A DNA stretch of 26,720 nt from Coemansia sp. RSA 1804 (taxonomy: Eukaryota; Kickxellomycota; Kickxellomycetes; Kickxellales; Kickxellaceae): contig JANBTH010000208.1 in the NCBI GenBank assembly GCA_027578815.1, positions 1 to 26,720 on the forward strand, given 5' to 3'. Each line of letters opens with the position of its first letter. The first letter of the stretch is position 1. The notes under the pieces were generated by a model, which saw only the letters and a program-made list of their open reading frames with translations, did not search any database and was not told the origin of the DNA. Below, piece after piece: positions 16,565-25,115 of the stretch. Position numbers and translations under genes: made by a program.

Positions 16565-17791
16565 ATGGCGGCGGCAAAGAACATCAACTGGGAAATAAGC
16601 CTTCTAGAGGCAAAGACTGGCGAGGGTTCGTCTTCTTGGAAGGCTCTGGCCAAGGAGGCAAAGAGAAAACGAGTTGAAGAGAAAAAGGGCAAGCTGTCTA
16701 ACGGAGCTACCACTAAATTGAAGACACCAAACGATGACTCGGATACAGTTGAAACACAGCAGGAGAAACTTCGTAGGTTGCGGATCGAAAAGGCTCAGCG
16801 CGCACTCCACCAAAGACGTCGGATTTTCCATTCGATAATAAAGACGATTGCAAGCCTTGAAAAGCAAAAGAGGCTGCGCCGTGTAAAGAAAGCGAAAGCT
16901 CTATTGGAGAGCTCTGATACCAACGAGAAGGATATGGAGGAAGCAAAGGCGACTATTAGCGAGAACACGGAGATTCTAGAGAATGTCCAGAGTATAAAAG
17001 TAGACGATCTGGTAGAATGTATGGTCTTGAAGTTCTACAAGAGAAGTCCTGTAATCCACGAGGCCTTTGGCGAGTACGAGTGCGAGTCGCATATTAAGGC
17101 TCTGTCAGACGATAAGACAGCAATGCGTATGCTGAACGATATAAAGGCAGTGAACGTTATCAAGGCTGCCGTGTTGGCGGTTGAAGCATTGATAGAGGGA
17201 TCCAACACAAAGGAGGCGAAGAATCTTACAAAGGAAAAGACTAAACAGATGAAAAAGAGTAAGAAAGAGCTTTCGAAGCAAGACGCTCTCAAAAACAAAT
17301 CTGTTGGTCAAGCCGACAACGAAGATACTAGCGCCAAATCGACGTTTGTGGCTAGTCTGGGCGATTTTGACAGCGATGACGATGACGATGACGATGACGA
17401 TATTAATGCTGCAAAGCCTAACAAGCGGAAGGTTGTTGATGGGGATTATTCTGACGACGAAAAGGACTTTAACGCGATATACGGCATTAATGAGCGGAGA
17501 AATCGTCCCGGCCAGCGTGCTCGCCGCCAGAAATACGAAAACATGTATGGAAATGAGGCGAACCACATCAAATTGAAGCGGAAGGATAAAAAGCCCAAGC
17601 AGTCATTCAACCACACCGACACCAACATCGACAACAACAGGAAGAAGATCGATGTGTCTCCAAGACAAGAAAGGCAAAAGTCGAACACCCAAGATGAAAA
17701 ACTCCATCCGTCGTGGGAAGCCAAGAAGAAGCAAAAGGAGATTATGGAACAGGCATTAAACACCAAGGGAACGAAAATTATCTTTGACTAG
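16565..17791 (+). CDS. BUD22: Ribosome biogenesis protein Bud22 (SRFBP1-like)
   Basis: A 408-residue member of the Bud22/SRFBP1 family, a nucleolar factor of the small-subunit processome needed for 18S rRNA maturation. The N-terminal half is a basic alpha-helical region (RLRIEKAQRALHQRRRIFHS and onward) with the conserved IKVDDLVECMVLKFYKRSPV and a helical AVLAVEALIEG stretch. It is followed by a run of nine Asp at about 271-279. The diagnostic C-terminus is present: RRNRPGQRARRQKYENMYG (about 311-329) and the terminal block LHPSWEAKKKQKEIMEQ ending in KIIFD. The ATG at 16565 is in good context (tgaaATGg). It is the complete partner of the shorter copy upstream, so it is the likely functional orthologue. 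Confidence 0.92.
   Translation: MAAAKNINWEISLLEAKTGEGSSSWKALAKEAKRKRVEEKKGKLSNGATTKLKTPNDDSDTVETQQEKLRRLRIEKAQRALHQRRRIFHSIIKTIASLEKQKRLRRVKKAKALLESSDTNEKDMEEAKATISENTEILENVQSIKVDDLVECMVLKFYKRSPVIHEAFGEYECESHIKALSDDKTAMRMLNDIKAVNVIKAAVLAVEALIEGSNTKEAKNLTKEKTKQMKKSKKELSKQDALKNKSVGQADNEDTSAKSTFVASLGDFDSDDDDDDDDDINAAKPNKRKVVDGDYSDDEKDFNAIYGINERRNRPGQRARRQKYENMYGNEANHIKLKRKDKKPKQSFNHTDTNIDNNRKKIDVSPRQERQKSNTQDEKLHPSWEAKKKQKEIMEQALNTKGTKIIFD
17375..17401 (+). repeat. GATGAC hexanucleotide microsatellite coding poly-Asp
   Basis: Four and a half copies of GATGAC encode the nine-Asp run in Bud22. Alternating GAT/GAC codons make a perfect repeat that can change length in frame. It lies just beyond the point where homology to the short paralogue ends. 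Confidence 0.85.
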
Positions 17792-18508
17792 CAGGACATG
17801 CCTATGAAATGGTTTTGCATATGTTTCGATGACTTGGAGTTTCGCACTTTTCCTTTTTCATATAATAACCGAGTTTACTAGAACAAGAGGCCTGTTGGCT
17901 ATCGCAATAACAGCACATAACATACAAATGTAATATACAAAGGATCCTTGGCATTTCCTTTGACTATCTTGCGTTCCTTGGAGCAAAGCAGCAAAGAGAG
18001 TCCTAGATAGGTGTTGTTATAATATAAAAATCAATATTTCGGGACATAGACGTGGCATTTAGAGCATAATCATTTCTCATCACAGTACAAATAAACTTCA
18101 ATTTTCCGCCTACCACCCAAGCACGGCTTTTTTTTCGCGAAATACAACTTTTTCTTTTCTTTTCCTTTTTCTTTTTCCCTTTCTTTTAGTGTCAATTTTA
18201 GCTAATTTCAAGCGCTTATTTGTTTCTTAAACGCAACTCTATTCTACACATTTGCTATTTCTTTTAGCCGTTAAAGCGTGGCTTCCCGGGTTGGAAGCGG
18301 CCGTCCTGCGACAACATATAGCGCCTGTTTATAACCCTAGCCATTGTAACAGGTCCAAACAAACACAGCACATAGCATTAAACAGAGTACCAGTGTTCTC
18401 TTGAGGGCTACTGTTTACATTCCCTTGTTTCATTTCCCTTCATTTCCGCCATTGTCGCGTTTGTATAAAAATAGTAAACCTTGAAGCAATCTTGGCACGC
18501 GAACCAAA
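17792..18508. other. Intergenic region and promoter upstream of the SUMO ligase gene
   Basis: 717 bp with no supported gene on either strand. It contains the BUD22 3' region, a 41-base almost pure pyrimidine tract at about 18148-18188 (+), and a TATA element at 18464-18471. I searched by eye for tRNA A/B boxes and snoRNA box pairs and saw none convincing. Confidence 0.45.
18464..18471 (+). promoter_or_regulatory. TATA box ahead of the SUMO ligase first exon
   Basis: TATAAAAA lies 45 bp upstream of the ATG at 18509. A start of transcription 25-30 bp downstream would put the ATG at 18509 just inside the transcript as its first AUG, which favours the two-exon model for this gene. Confidence 0.5.
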
Positions 18509-21417
18509 ATGTCAACAGTACCCAAGCCAAAGGTAAAGATCGCTGAACAGGGCAATAAGCGTTGATAATAAACGCTCAGCGGAGTAATTAGTCTTTTGCG
18601 CGCTTGCAACATTGTTTACTACATGCCTGGACGCGTTGTTCTGTACGATAACTGCTAATTTTTCCATACCACATATACTGGTAACTGTAGGATATTCCGC
18701 AGCAATTGCTAACCTCATTGCGAGTGAATGATATGAAAAACATACTCGCGTATTCCAGATCGATTCAGAAGCATTACATTATTACCAACTGCGGCGACAA
18801 GGATTCGCATGCTCGTGTATTGCGTTCTCTGTTGGTGACTCTATATGATTTGAGAAAGCGCGAGGACTATAAAAAGGTTCTTGGGTGCATCAAGTACTTT
18901 TCAGAAATGAAAACCTCCATGTTCATGCAGTATGTCAACTTTGAATGGTACGATGGCAAGAAACACTCTATACCGAAGGATGGATCTTGGGCGACATTTG
19001 CATATTACCCAGTGGTAGTATTGTCGTCAAGCGGAAGGAGCGTCATGCCACCTGCCGCTCGGCCAACTCCCACATATTCGCCCGCACCAACACCACGAGC
19101 AAGTACGCCCCAGAAGGGCGCAATGGGCTTTACTTCGAGTAATCTTGTCTTTGCAGAGACCGAATTTCTTTCACCGGTCAAATCCATTGCCACGCCCGCA
19201 ATATGCTTGGAGTCTCCGTCGAAATGGACCTCAAAGACATTCAACGTACGATTGGACGTGGATCAACTGGATCTGCTTTCGCAGGACGCAGAGAACTCCG
19301 ATTTGTCTACACACGGTCTGTACTTATACATGTGCACATATTCTAGCGCGGCAGATGCGACTACAGGGATTCCTAAGCGTCCGATATCTGTCGAGTATCC
19401 AGTCAAGCTGTCAGTGTACGTCAATGCAAAGGCAGTATCCGTGGCTGATGTTCAAAAGTCCATTGTTTGCGGCCAGCCATTAAACCTGACCGAGCACATT
19501 TACAAGACCACTGACCATCCCAACAACATCTCAATCACCTACTCGACAAGCGGAAGGTGGGTATCTTCGTTGGTGCTGGCAAAGGAGCTTTCATTGCAAG
19601 CGATTTCTTCCGAGATCCGAAAGACAAGCTTTGTTACGGCAGAAAATGTGCGCCAGTATTTCTTCAAGGCTAGCACGGACAGCGATGATGACGATCTGAT
19701 TTCCACAGGTGCCCTGATAAGTCTAAAGTGCCCTCTAGGGCTCTGTCGGATTAAAACGCCGACGCGCTCGAAATACTGTCAGCACTCGCAGTGTTTTGAT
19801 TGCGAGACGTTCCTGCAGATAAAAAGACGCACAAACACGTGGAAGTGTCCAGTATGCTCTGGAGCCATAAAATCGTGGCGCGAGCTTATTGTTGATGGTT
19901 ACTTTGAGGAAATATTGCAAGGGACAGCTGAAAATGACGACCAGGTCTACATCGAATCGAATGGCGACTGGAAGAAGAAAGAGACTGCAAACACACCAAA
20001 AGGAAATGGCGGTAAAGGAACGCCGTCCTCAGCCAAGGGCAGAGCCCTAGATGTCGATGTAATTGATGACAGCGCTGCTAGCGACAGCGATGATCTGCTT
20101 ATGCAGGGGATGCATAGAAACAAACGGCGGCGAACCGAGGTTATTGATCTGACTCTGGACTCTGACAGCGATGCCTGCAACGTGGAATCGGATGACCTCC
20201 CGCCCCTGTCTCAGGAAGAGATCGAAATGGTGAATTCTATTGAATCGGCCATTAGGACGTCAACGCAGGCTTCGTCTAGAATGGGTCAAAGCGGTCAAAA
20301 CAGCAGACCCGCGAGCAGTTCTGATCAGCTGGCTGGCACGGTAACATCGACACCCACAAATAACGCACCAACCAGGGGTTCGTCATCAGTGCTGGCAGTG
20401 AGGACGGCTGTGCCAGGGAGGTGGATGACACAAACGCCAACTCGACCGCATAGAAGGTCCCAGAACGGCAGAGGGTTTCCTCAAAGCGCATCTGCAGCCA
20501 TAAGAAGACTTCGTCCATCTCGACACTCTGCACCGATTCCTAGGGTCTCTTCATCAACCCTGACATTACCAATCACTGCGCCTGTATCTACATCTGCATC
20601 CGTATCCGCTGTTCCACAGGCCTCTGAAGCCGGATCAACTGTAGCACCAAGACCTCCACCAACACAGTCGAATTCTGGGTCGAGGCTGGCTGATGTGGTT
20701 CCAAACAGCTCTCGCTCTAATCCTAGCCCTGTCAATGCTGAGGCCAGCACCCCGACCTTGCCAGAGCCGAATCTGTCTAGTCCCGCACAGTCAGTAGGTA
20801 CATGTGGGGCAGCTCAAGAAGGCGTGCGCGCGGAACAGCAGCAAGCATACTACTATTATTATCCTTACGCTTATATTCCTCCTGTTCAGCTGATGCCAGT
20901 TGGAGGAATTCCTTACGCCGCATACGGACCATCTTCTACGCAGACGTCTGCAACTGCAGCTCGAGGACAAAGCGCCCGTCCGGGGGTTGGGTCCATTTCC
21001 ACAAACTCGCTAGCTTCACCTTCTTTATCGGTAGCGCTGCAGGAAAAGGATGCTAGGTGGCCTGGCGTGGTTGCCACGACACGGCCGCTCTCGTCTCCTG
21101 TCCGCTCCCTATCGGCAGCAAGGACACCTGCACCCAAACTGTCTACTTCGACGTCGTTTCCAGTGACATCTACTACTACCCCGACACCATTAGGATCGGC
21201 ATCGACATCTACTTTGACAAACGCAGAGACAGCAGCCACAAGAGCCGCTTCTGCCTCTACTACACCTTCTGCAAGCCGCTCCAGCCAATTGTTTTCTGCA
21301 GGATCTAGCTCCTCTGGATCACAGGGTGTTGGCGTGTCGTCGACATACAGATTGTTGTATATGAATGGGGAGGCGCAGAGCACACCAGGAGCCAATGTTC
21401 CAGCAGCAGATCCGTGA
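18509..21417 (+). CDS. SIZ1: SUMO E3 ligase of the PIAS/Siz family (SAP, PINIT, SP-RING), two exons
   Basis: Proposed join 18509-18532 and 18703-21417, 912 residues. It transfers SUMO from Ubc9 to nuclear substrates. Domains: a SAP-like DNA-binding motif (LLTSLRVNDMKNIL and GDKDSHARVLRSLL, about 10-52); a PINIT-like region (about 164-340); a clear SP-RING/zf-MIZ (about 348-395) with ISLKCPLGLCRIKTP, SKYCQHSQCFDCETFLQ and TWKCPVCSGAI, including Cys367, His369, Cys372, Cys390 and Cys393; then SUMO-interacting motifs, DVDVIDDS (about 458) and TEVIDLTLDSDSD (about 486-498). The last 400 residues are a Ser/Thr/Pro/Ala-rich disordered tail with a Tyr-rich patch (QQAYYYYYPYAYIPP). The downstream exon alone has its first ATG at 18733, which would cut into the SAP helix; splicing from the ATG at 18509 repairs it in phase. 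SP-RING identity is certain; exon 1 is inferred. Confidence 0.9.
18533..18702 (+). other. Probable intron in the SUMO ligase gene
   Basis: The donor is AAG|GTAAAG at 18532/18533 and the acceptor TTCCGCAG ends at 18702. Both flanking exons are in phase 0, so MSTVPKPK joins directly to QLLTSLRVNDMK. Reading through the donor meets a TGA 11 codons later. A possible branch point is TAAC at 18682-18685, 18 nt before the acceptor. No transcript evidence is available. Confidence 0.6.
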
Positions 21418-21457
21418 TGCTGGAGTATGTATCAGTTGCCATTTCTGTGCTGGAAGC

Positions 21458-21492
21458 GTTTTTTGTTTTTTTGTTTTTTGTTTTTTGTTTTG
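21458..21492 (+). repeat. GTTTTTT short tandem repeat
   Basis: Four units of G followed by six or seven T, then a shorter GTTTTG, in the 3' flank of the SUMO ligase gene. The T-rich strand is the coding strand, so the RNA would be U-rich. It could aid 3'-end formation or simply be slippage-prone DNA. Confidence 0.8.
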
Positions 21493-21635
21493 AGATTCCG
21501 GAGCCACAGCGATTGACCTGGTATTGTTTTGGTTGTTGTTTTTCGATATTTTCTTGTATAGCTAAAACGCATGTAACGTTTCATTTTGCTTTTTAAGATG
21601 TTTTGCTTGGACATGCCAGAAACGAAACCGTTATC

Positions 21636-21642
21636 TATAAAA
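21636..21642 (+). promoter_or_regulatory. Candidate TATA box for ALKBH7
   Basis: TATAAAA followed by an A run, about 204 bp before the ALKBH7 ATG. The distance implies a long leader or a second start site, so the assignment is weak. Confidence 0.3.
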
Positions 21643-21845
21643 AAAAAGCAAACGTTGGTCCTGGGAAGGCTCCCCATAAAGCTAAGCACTGTCAACCACA
21701 GCTGTCTGCCAGAGATGGCAAGAAAGGAGATATCGAATGGCCGCGCTACTTTCTATGTGCTGCCAATTGTTTGTCATTGTTTTTTTTTCGCTAAAAGTGT
21801 TTTGCTTTCTTATTTTTCTGTTGACAACAGTGGGGAGAACGGACA

Positions 21846-22826
21846 ATGGCAATAATGTACAAGCCATTATCATTATTTCATGCCAAGCCATACCTGCGAA
21901 AAGTGGCTTTACTACAGGCAGCAGTTGCTTCTACACGAGCATTTTCAGACGCACAGGGGCCTGCTGGGACACCGCCCCCGAGACTGAACAAGCCAGACAT
22001 CCGAAGCATCCCGCGACCCAGAGACCCAATCAAGCTGGCCACACCGCCAGGTGGTGAGCAATTCATCAAGTACTCGCCCGAGTTCCTTGCCCAGGGATAC
22101 GACAAACACGAGATCTATGTGCACCCCGGATTCATAACGGACGAGGAGCACGATCTTCTAGCAAAGAACTGCGAGAAAAAGCTTCGACGTCTGGCAAGCA
22201 CGTATGAGATGGGTCACTTTGATAAGCGGATCCACAATTACCGCGAATGCTCGGTGGGTGCGTGGCTGCCAAACATGCGCTCGGTTGCCGGGCGGGTTGC
22301 GCTGGAAACCGGTAGAGCCGTTGATCCAGATCCGGTGGATCTCCCGGACAGGCGCCCATCGAGCGGAAGCAGCAGCAGCAGCAGATCGGGCGGGTGGACA
22401 ACGGTAGGCAGGGACGACGGCGAGATCCGAGCTGTTCTTGACCGCGTATGGGGTCTGTTTCCAAGCAGTCTGGCATGGCTGCCGCCGCATATTCTGGATC
22501 TCCACCAGGATGGCGAGATCCTTCCGCACGTGGACAACCCGGAGTACTCGGGGTTCGTTGTTGGCGGGCTGACGCTTCTAGGCCCAGCCGTCAGCACATT
22601 CAAGCACGTGGATGATCCGCACGTCCGCGTTGATGTGCTGCTTGAGCCCAGATCGCTGTACTTTATGACCGACCGTATCCGCTACCAGTTTACGCACGAG
22701 ATCACTGTTGGAGCTGGGCAGCGCGTTTGGCAGGGCGTGCCGGTCCCGCGTGCACGAAGAATATCGCTGATGTTCCGGGATGCAAAGCAGCCCGAGAAGG
22801 GCTGGAGCAGTCTGGCAGTCCAGTAG
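21846..22826 (+). CDS. ALKBH7: Mitochondrial 2-oxoglutarate/Fe(II) dioxygenase, ALKBH7-like
   Basis: A 326-residue AlkB-fold protein nearest to ALKBH7, a mitochondrial family member linked in animals to programmed necrosis and fatty-acid metabolism. The iron site is complete: His228 and Asp230 (ILPHVDNPEYSG) and His284 (YQFTHEIT). Arg304 or Arg305 (RARRISLMFR) is placed to bind 2-oxoglutarate. The entry motif HPGFITDEEHDLL (about 93-105) and the LTLLGP/LEPRSLYFMT strands are typical. The N-terminus is basic, lacks acidic residues and contains STRAFSD (about 29-35), resembling a mitochondrial presequence and cleavage region. Compared with human ALKBH7 (about 220 residues) it has the long N-terminus and a Ser-rich, low-complexity insert (about 158-190). 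The start ATG at 21846 has a second in-frame ATG three codons later. It is convergent with eIF5A. Confidence 0.92.
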   Translation: MAIMYKPLSLFHAKPYLRKVALLQAAVASTRAFSDAQGPAGTPPPRLNKPDIRSIPRPRDPIKLATPPGGEQFIKYSPEFLAQGYDKHEIYVHPGFITDEEHDLLAKNCEKKLRRLASTYEMGHFDKRIHNYRECSVGAWLPNMRSVAGRVALETGRAVDPDPVDLPDRRPSSGSSSSSRSGGWTTVGRDDGEIRAVLDRVWGLFPSSLAWLPPHILDLHQDGEILPHVDNPEYSGFVVGGLTLLGPAVSTFKHVDDPHVRVDVLLEPRSLYFMTDRIRYQFTHEITVGAGQRVWQGVPVPRARRISLMFRDAKQPEKGWSSLAVQ

Positions 22827-23061
22827 TTCTTGCATGATGTACTTCCACAGAAGACAAGAATGACGGAGGGCGGGAATAGTCTTCTTATACGAAACAAAAA
22901 AACCAAACCAAACCACTTTATAAAAGAGAATTAATTGCATGTGTGGGTTTTGCAACTTTTTAATTTTAACAAAGAGGAAATTAGTAGCACAAAAGAAAGA
23001 CGGTCAAAGTTGAAGAAACAAGTTTCCATCCCATGTCGTGGATTCGTCCTCTTTGTGCAAG

Positions 23062-23559
23062 TTACTCGGCCCCACCCTTAGGGGCTTCCTTGGCGAGAAT
23101 AGCGTGCTCCTCGCCCATGGCAGCCAGAAGAGTGACCATGACAGTCTTGTCCTCAGCAAGGAGCTTTTGGATCTCCTCGCCAACCTCGTTTTCCGGGAAC
23201 TTGACGTCCTCCCTGGTGGTGCCGTCATCGTTCTGCAGCACAAGGAAGCCGTTGTCGACGTAGAGAAGCTCGATATCCTGGCGCTTCACGTTAGGGACGT
23301 CCATGTTGTGGGTCGAGGGCGACAGATCCTCCAGCTTCTTCTGGGTAAAAATATCAATCGCGACAATGTTAACCTTGGCGTGGCCGTGCTTGCCGGTCTT
23401 GGAGGTCGACATCTCAGCAATCTTGCAGGGACGGCCTCTGATGACAACGTGTCCACCCTTGCGCAGCGCAGAGCACTGGACGGGGTATGTCAGAGAGGCG
23501 TTATCTCCGGCGGCTGCCTCGAATTCCTCAATCTGGTGATCGTCGTGCTCGTCGGCCAT
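23062..23559 (-). CDS. TIF51: Translation factor eIF5A
   Basis: A 165-residue eIF5A, the hypusine-containing factor that helps ribosomes through poly-proline and other slow motifs and promotes termination. The hypusination loop STSKTGKHGHAKV is intact, with Lys57 as the modified residue. The N-terminal SH3-like domain (YPVQCSALRKGGHVVIRGRP) and the C-terminal OB domain (DIELLYVDNGFLVLQNDDG and PENEVGEEIQKLL) are complete. The open frame runs 13 codons further upstream, but I start at the ATG at 23559 (caaagATGG), giving the usual eukaryotic beginning MADEHDD. The extra stretch (GFFFFKKAA) comes from a homopolymer in the leader. It is convergent with ALKBH7. Codon use is strongly biased to C/G-ending codons, in line with high expression. 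Confidence 0.97.
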   Translation of the reverse strand: MADEHDDHQIEEFEAAAGDNASLTYPVQCSALRKGGHVVIRGRPCKIAEMSTSKTGKHGHAKVNIVAIDIFTQKKLEDLSPSTHNMDVPNVKRQDIELLYVDNGFLVLQNDDGTTREDVKFPENEVGEEIQKLLAEDKTVMVTLLAAMGEEHAILAKEAPKGGAE

Positions 23560-24406
23560 CTTTGTTACTGCTGCTTTCTTGAAGAAAAAAAAACCCAAAA
23601 GTCTTCCTTTGGAATAAGCTACGACACAGGCAATAAAAAAACAGACATCAGCAAGAAAACAAAAGTCACAGGTTTAGTCGGAAGGCACGTCCATATGTTT
23701 CTGTTGTTGTTTTTGTTGTTGGTGTGGTAATCTATCGGCAATAAGACAAAACAGAGAGCTGGCCTTTCACTCCAAGCAATCGTCAAAGCGGTTACGTTTT
23801 CATGGCAAAAGAGAGCCACGCAACAACAACAAACGTTCTATTAAAAATACAACCAAATGTTATTGTAGATTACATACCTAAAGTGCTGGATAAAAAAAGG
23901 TTAGAAAGAGTTGAGGGAGAAGAAAGAGTGCCTCTTAGGATAGGGCTGTCAATGGCTGTTGGCACAAAACAAAGTAGTCGCTTGCATGGGGAAGAAGAAG
24001 GTAAAAATTTTCAGTATCATGAATCACCGAGTCGAGCCGTCAGGAATAGGCAGTTCTGGCCAATCAGATCACAACTGTACTCGTAAAAAACCCCCCATTT
24101 CAGCGAACGCACATGTAGACAACATTCAACAAGAGTGCAGTGCTTAGTTTGAGCGATGAAGTGTTGTGCGCTTATGTTATGTTGCGTATAAGCGGCGTCG
24201 CTATTGTGTTAAATGCTGTGGAAAGTGCGATAAGTGGCGACCACACAAGAAAACCATCCATCAACATGTAGCATATTTACCTTTTAAAGGGATTCATTAG
24301 TGCGTGTTTAGAACAATGTCAAGAACATGAGCCAAATAAAAGTGTACATTAGTATTCGTCCAGCAAGGAAAAGAAGAGCTAGCAGCAGCCATTCTACCAG
24401 CTAAGC
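23560..24406. other. Long intergenic region upstream of eIF5A
   Basis: 847 bp, the largest gap in the window, between the start of eIF5A (-) and the end of VPS25 (-). No frame looks like a protein; the open stretch at 23802-24086 (+) has no recognisable domain. It should contain the eIF5A promoter: a CCAAT box in inverted orientation for eIF5A is at 24060-24064. A T run followed by CTTCAAG on the minus strand (about 23578-23593) could be the acceptor of a leader intron. An inverted repeat is at 24169-24194. Confidence 0.4.
24169..24194. repeat. Inverted repeat (7-bp stem)
   Basis: CGCTTAT and ATAAGCG are separated by 12 bases in the long gap upstream of eIF5A. It could be a binding site for a dimeric factor or a hairpin; a stem of 7 bp can also arise by chance. 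Confidence 0.35.
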
Positions 24407-25115
24407 CTATGCAAAGAATTTGACGCCAATGTCATCGTCAGACGTGCCAACAAAGAGCTGGGCCTTCCCCTGGCTCTGGAGCACATCCAAGGCGCGCCGA
24501 AGCGTAGCCGGGTCGATGCCATGAAACTCCTGGCCCACCGAATCGTCGCCATTGGCAATCTCAAAAAAGGTGAGCACGGTGTTCAGCATGCCGGCATCGG
24601 CGGCCCACTGGTGAATCACGGCCGCCCAGGCCTCGGGCTTACGCCAGAACACAAGGCACGCGTCGCGCGTGTTCTTTGGACCCATCCAGCTCGCGTTGCC
24701 CTGTCTGACCAGCTCCTCCACTATTTCGCGCAGCACGTCTACCCGCAGCGATCTGTGGATCCCTCGGTTGTTGAATGGCGGTCCCGTTACAGCTTCCGCC
24801 AGCGTCATCGTCGACAGGCCATTGTGTCGAAAGTACGAAAGAATCAGATCGCACCACATCCGCCGCTGCTCCTTCCATGTGCTCTCGTTCGGCTGCCGCC
24901 TACAGGTCAAGAACAGGCATCTTCATGTATCAGTTTAAATGGAAGAACTCCCTTACTCTACAGCTTGGCTGCGGTGTGTTTTTTAATCCTTTATTTCCTC
25001 TGGCGAAAAGAATAGCTCCCGGTCCAGTTGCTTACGTGAAAAACGGAGGAAAGTTGTGGATTTCGGGAAACTCAAAGTCTGCATTTGTCGTTGTTGCTGT
25101 TGCTGTTGTTGTCAT
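24407..25115 (-). CDS. VPS25: ESCRT-II subunit Vps25, two exons
   Basis: Join of 25036-25115 and 24407-24899 on the minus strand, 190 residues. Vps25 is the arm of ESCRT-II that recruits Vps20/ESCRT-III on endosomes for sorting of ubiquitinated cargo into multivesicular bodies. Exon 2 holds both winged-helix domains: MWCDLILSYFRHNGLSTM, FNNRGIHRSL, LVRQGNASWMG, then CLVFWRKPEAWAAVIHQW, LNTVLTFFEIANGD and EFHGIDPATLRRALDVLQSQ, ending GVKFFA. Exon 1 supplies the conserved N-terminal PPFFTRQPN motif, which binds Vps22/Vps36: NFPPFFT from exon 1 joins RQPN of exon 2 through a Thr codon split AC/G. The N-terminus before it is a Thr/Ala repeat (MTTTATATTT). The length matches the family (about 175-200). 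Without the intron the frame would start with an implausible TTG and lack the motif. Confidence 0.93.
24900..25035 (-). other. Intron in VPS25
   Basis: A 136-nt intron read on the minus strand: donor CAC|GTAAGC at 25036/25035, acceptor GACCTGTAG ending at 24900, and a candidate branch point CTGAT about 40 nt before the acceptor. It splits a Thr codon (phase 2) and restores the conserved Vps25 N-terminus, so the call has strong protein-level support. Confidence 0.88.

Larger units (their letters stand above)
21418..21845. other. Intergenic region between the SUMO ligase and ALKBH7
   Basis: 428 bp with no supported gene. It holds a G(T)6-7 repeat just after the SUMO ligase stop and a TATAAAA element at 21636-21642, about 204 bp before the ALKBH7 start. 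Small open frames here are T- or A-rich and lack domain character. Confidence 0.45.

Noticed and set aside
23038..23730. A 230-codon open frame on the plus strand across the eIF5A gene
   Set aside because: It is antisense to eIF5A, whose C/G-ending codon bias removes stops from the opposite strand. It has no domain character, while the eIF5A identity is certain.
23802..24086. A 94-codon plus-strand frame in the eIF5A upstream gap
   Set aside because: It has mixed composition, no domain and no support beyond being open.
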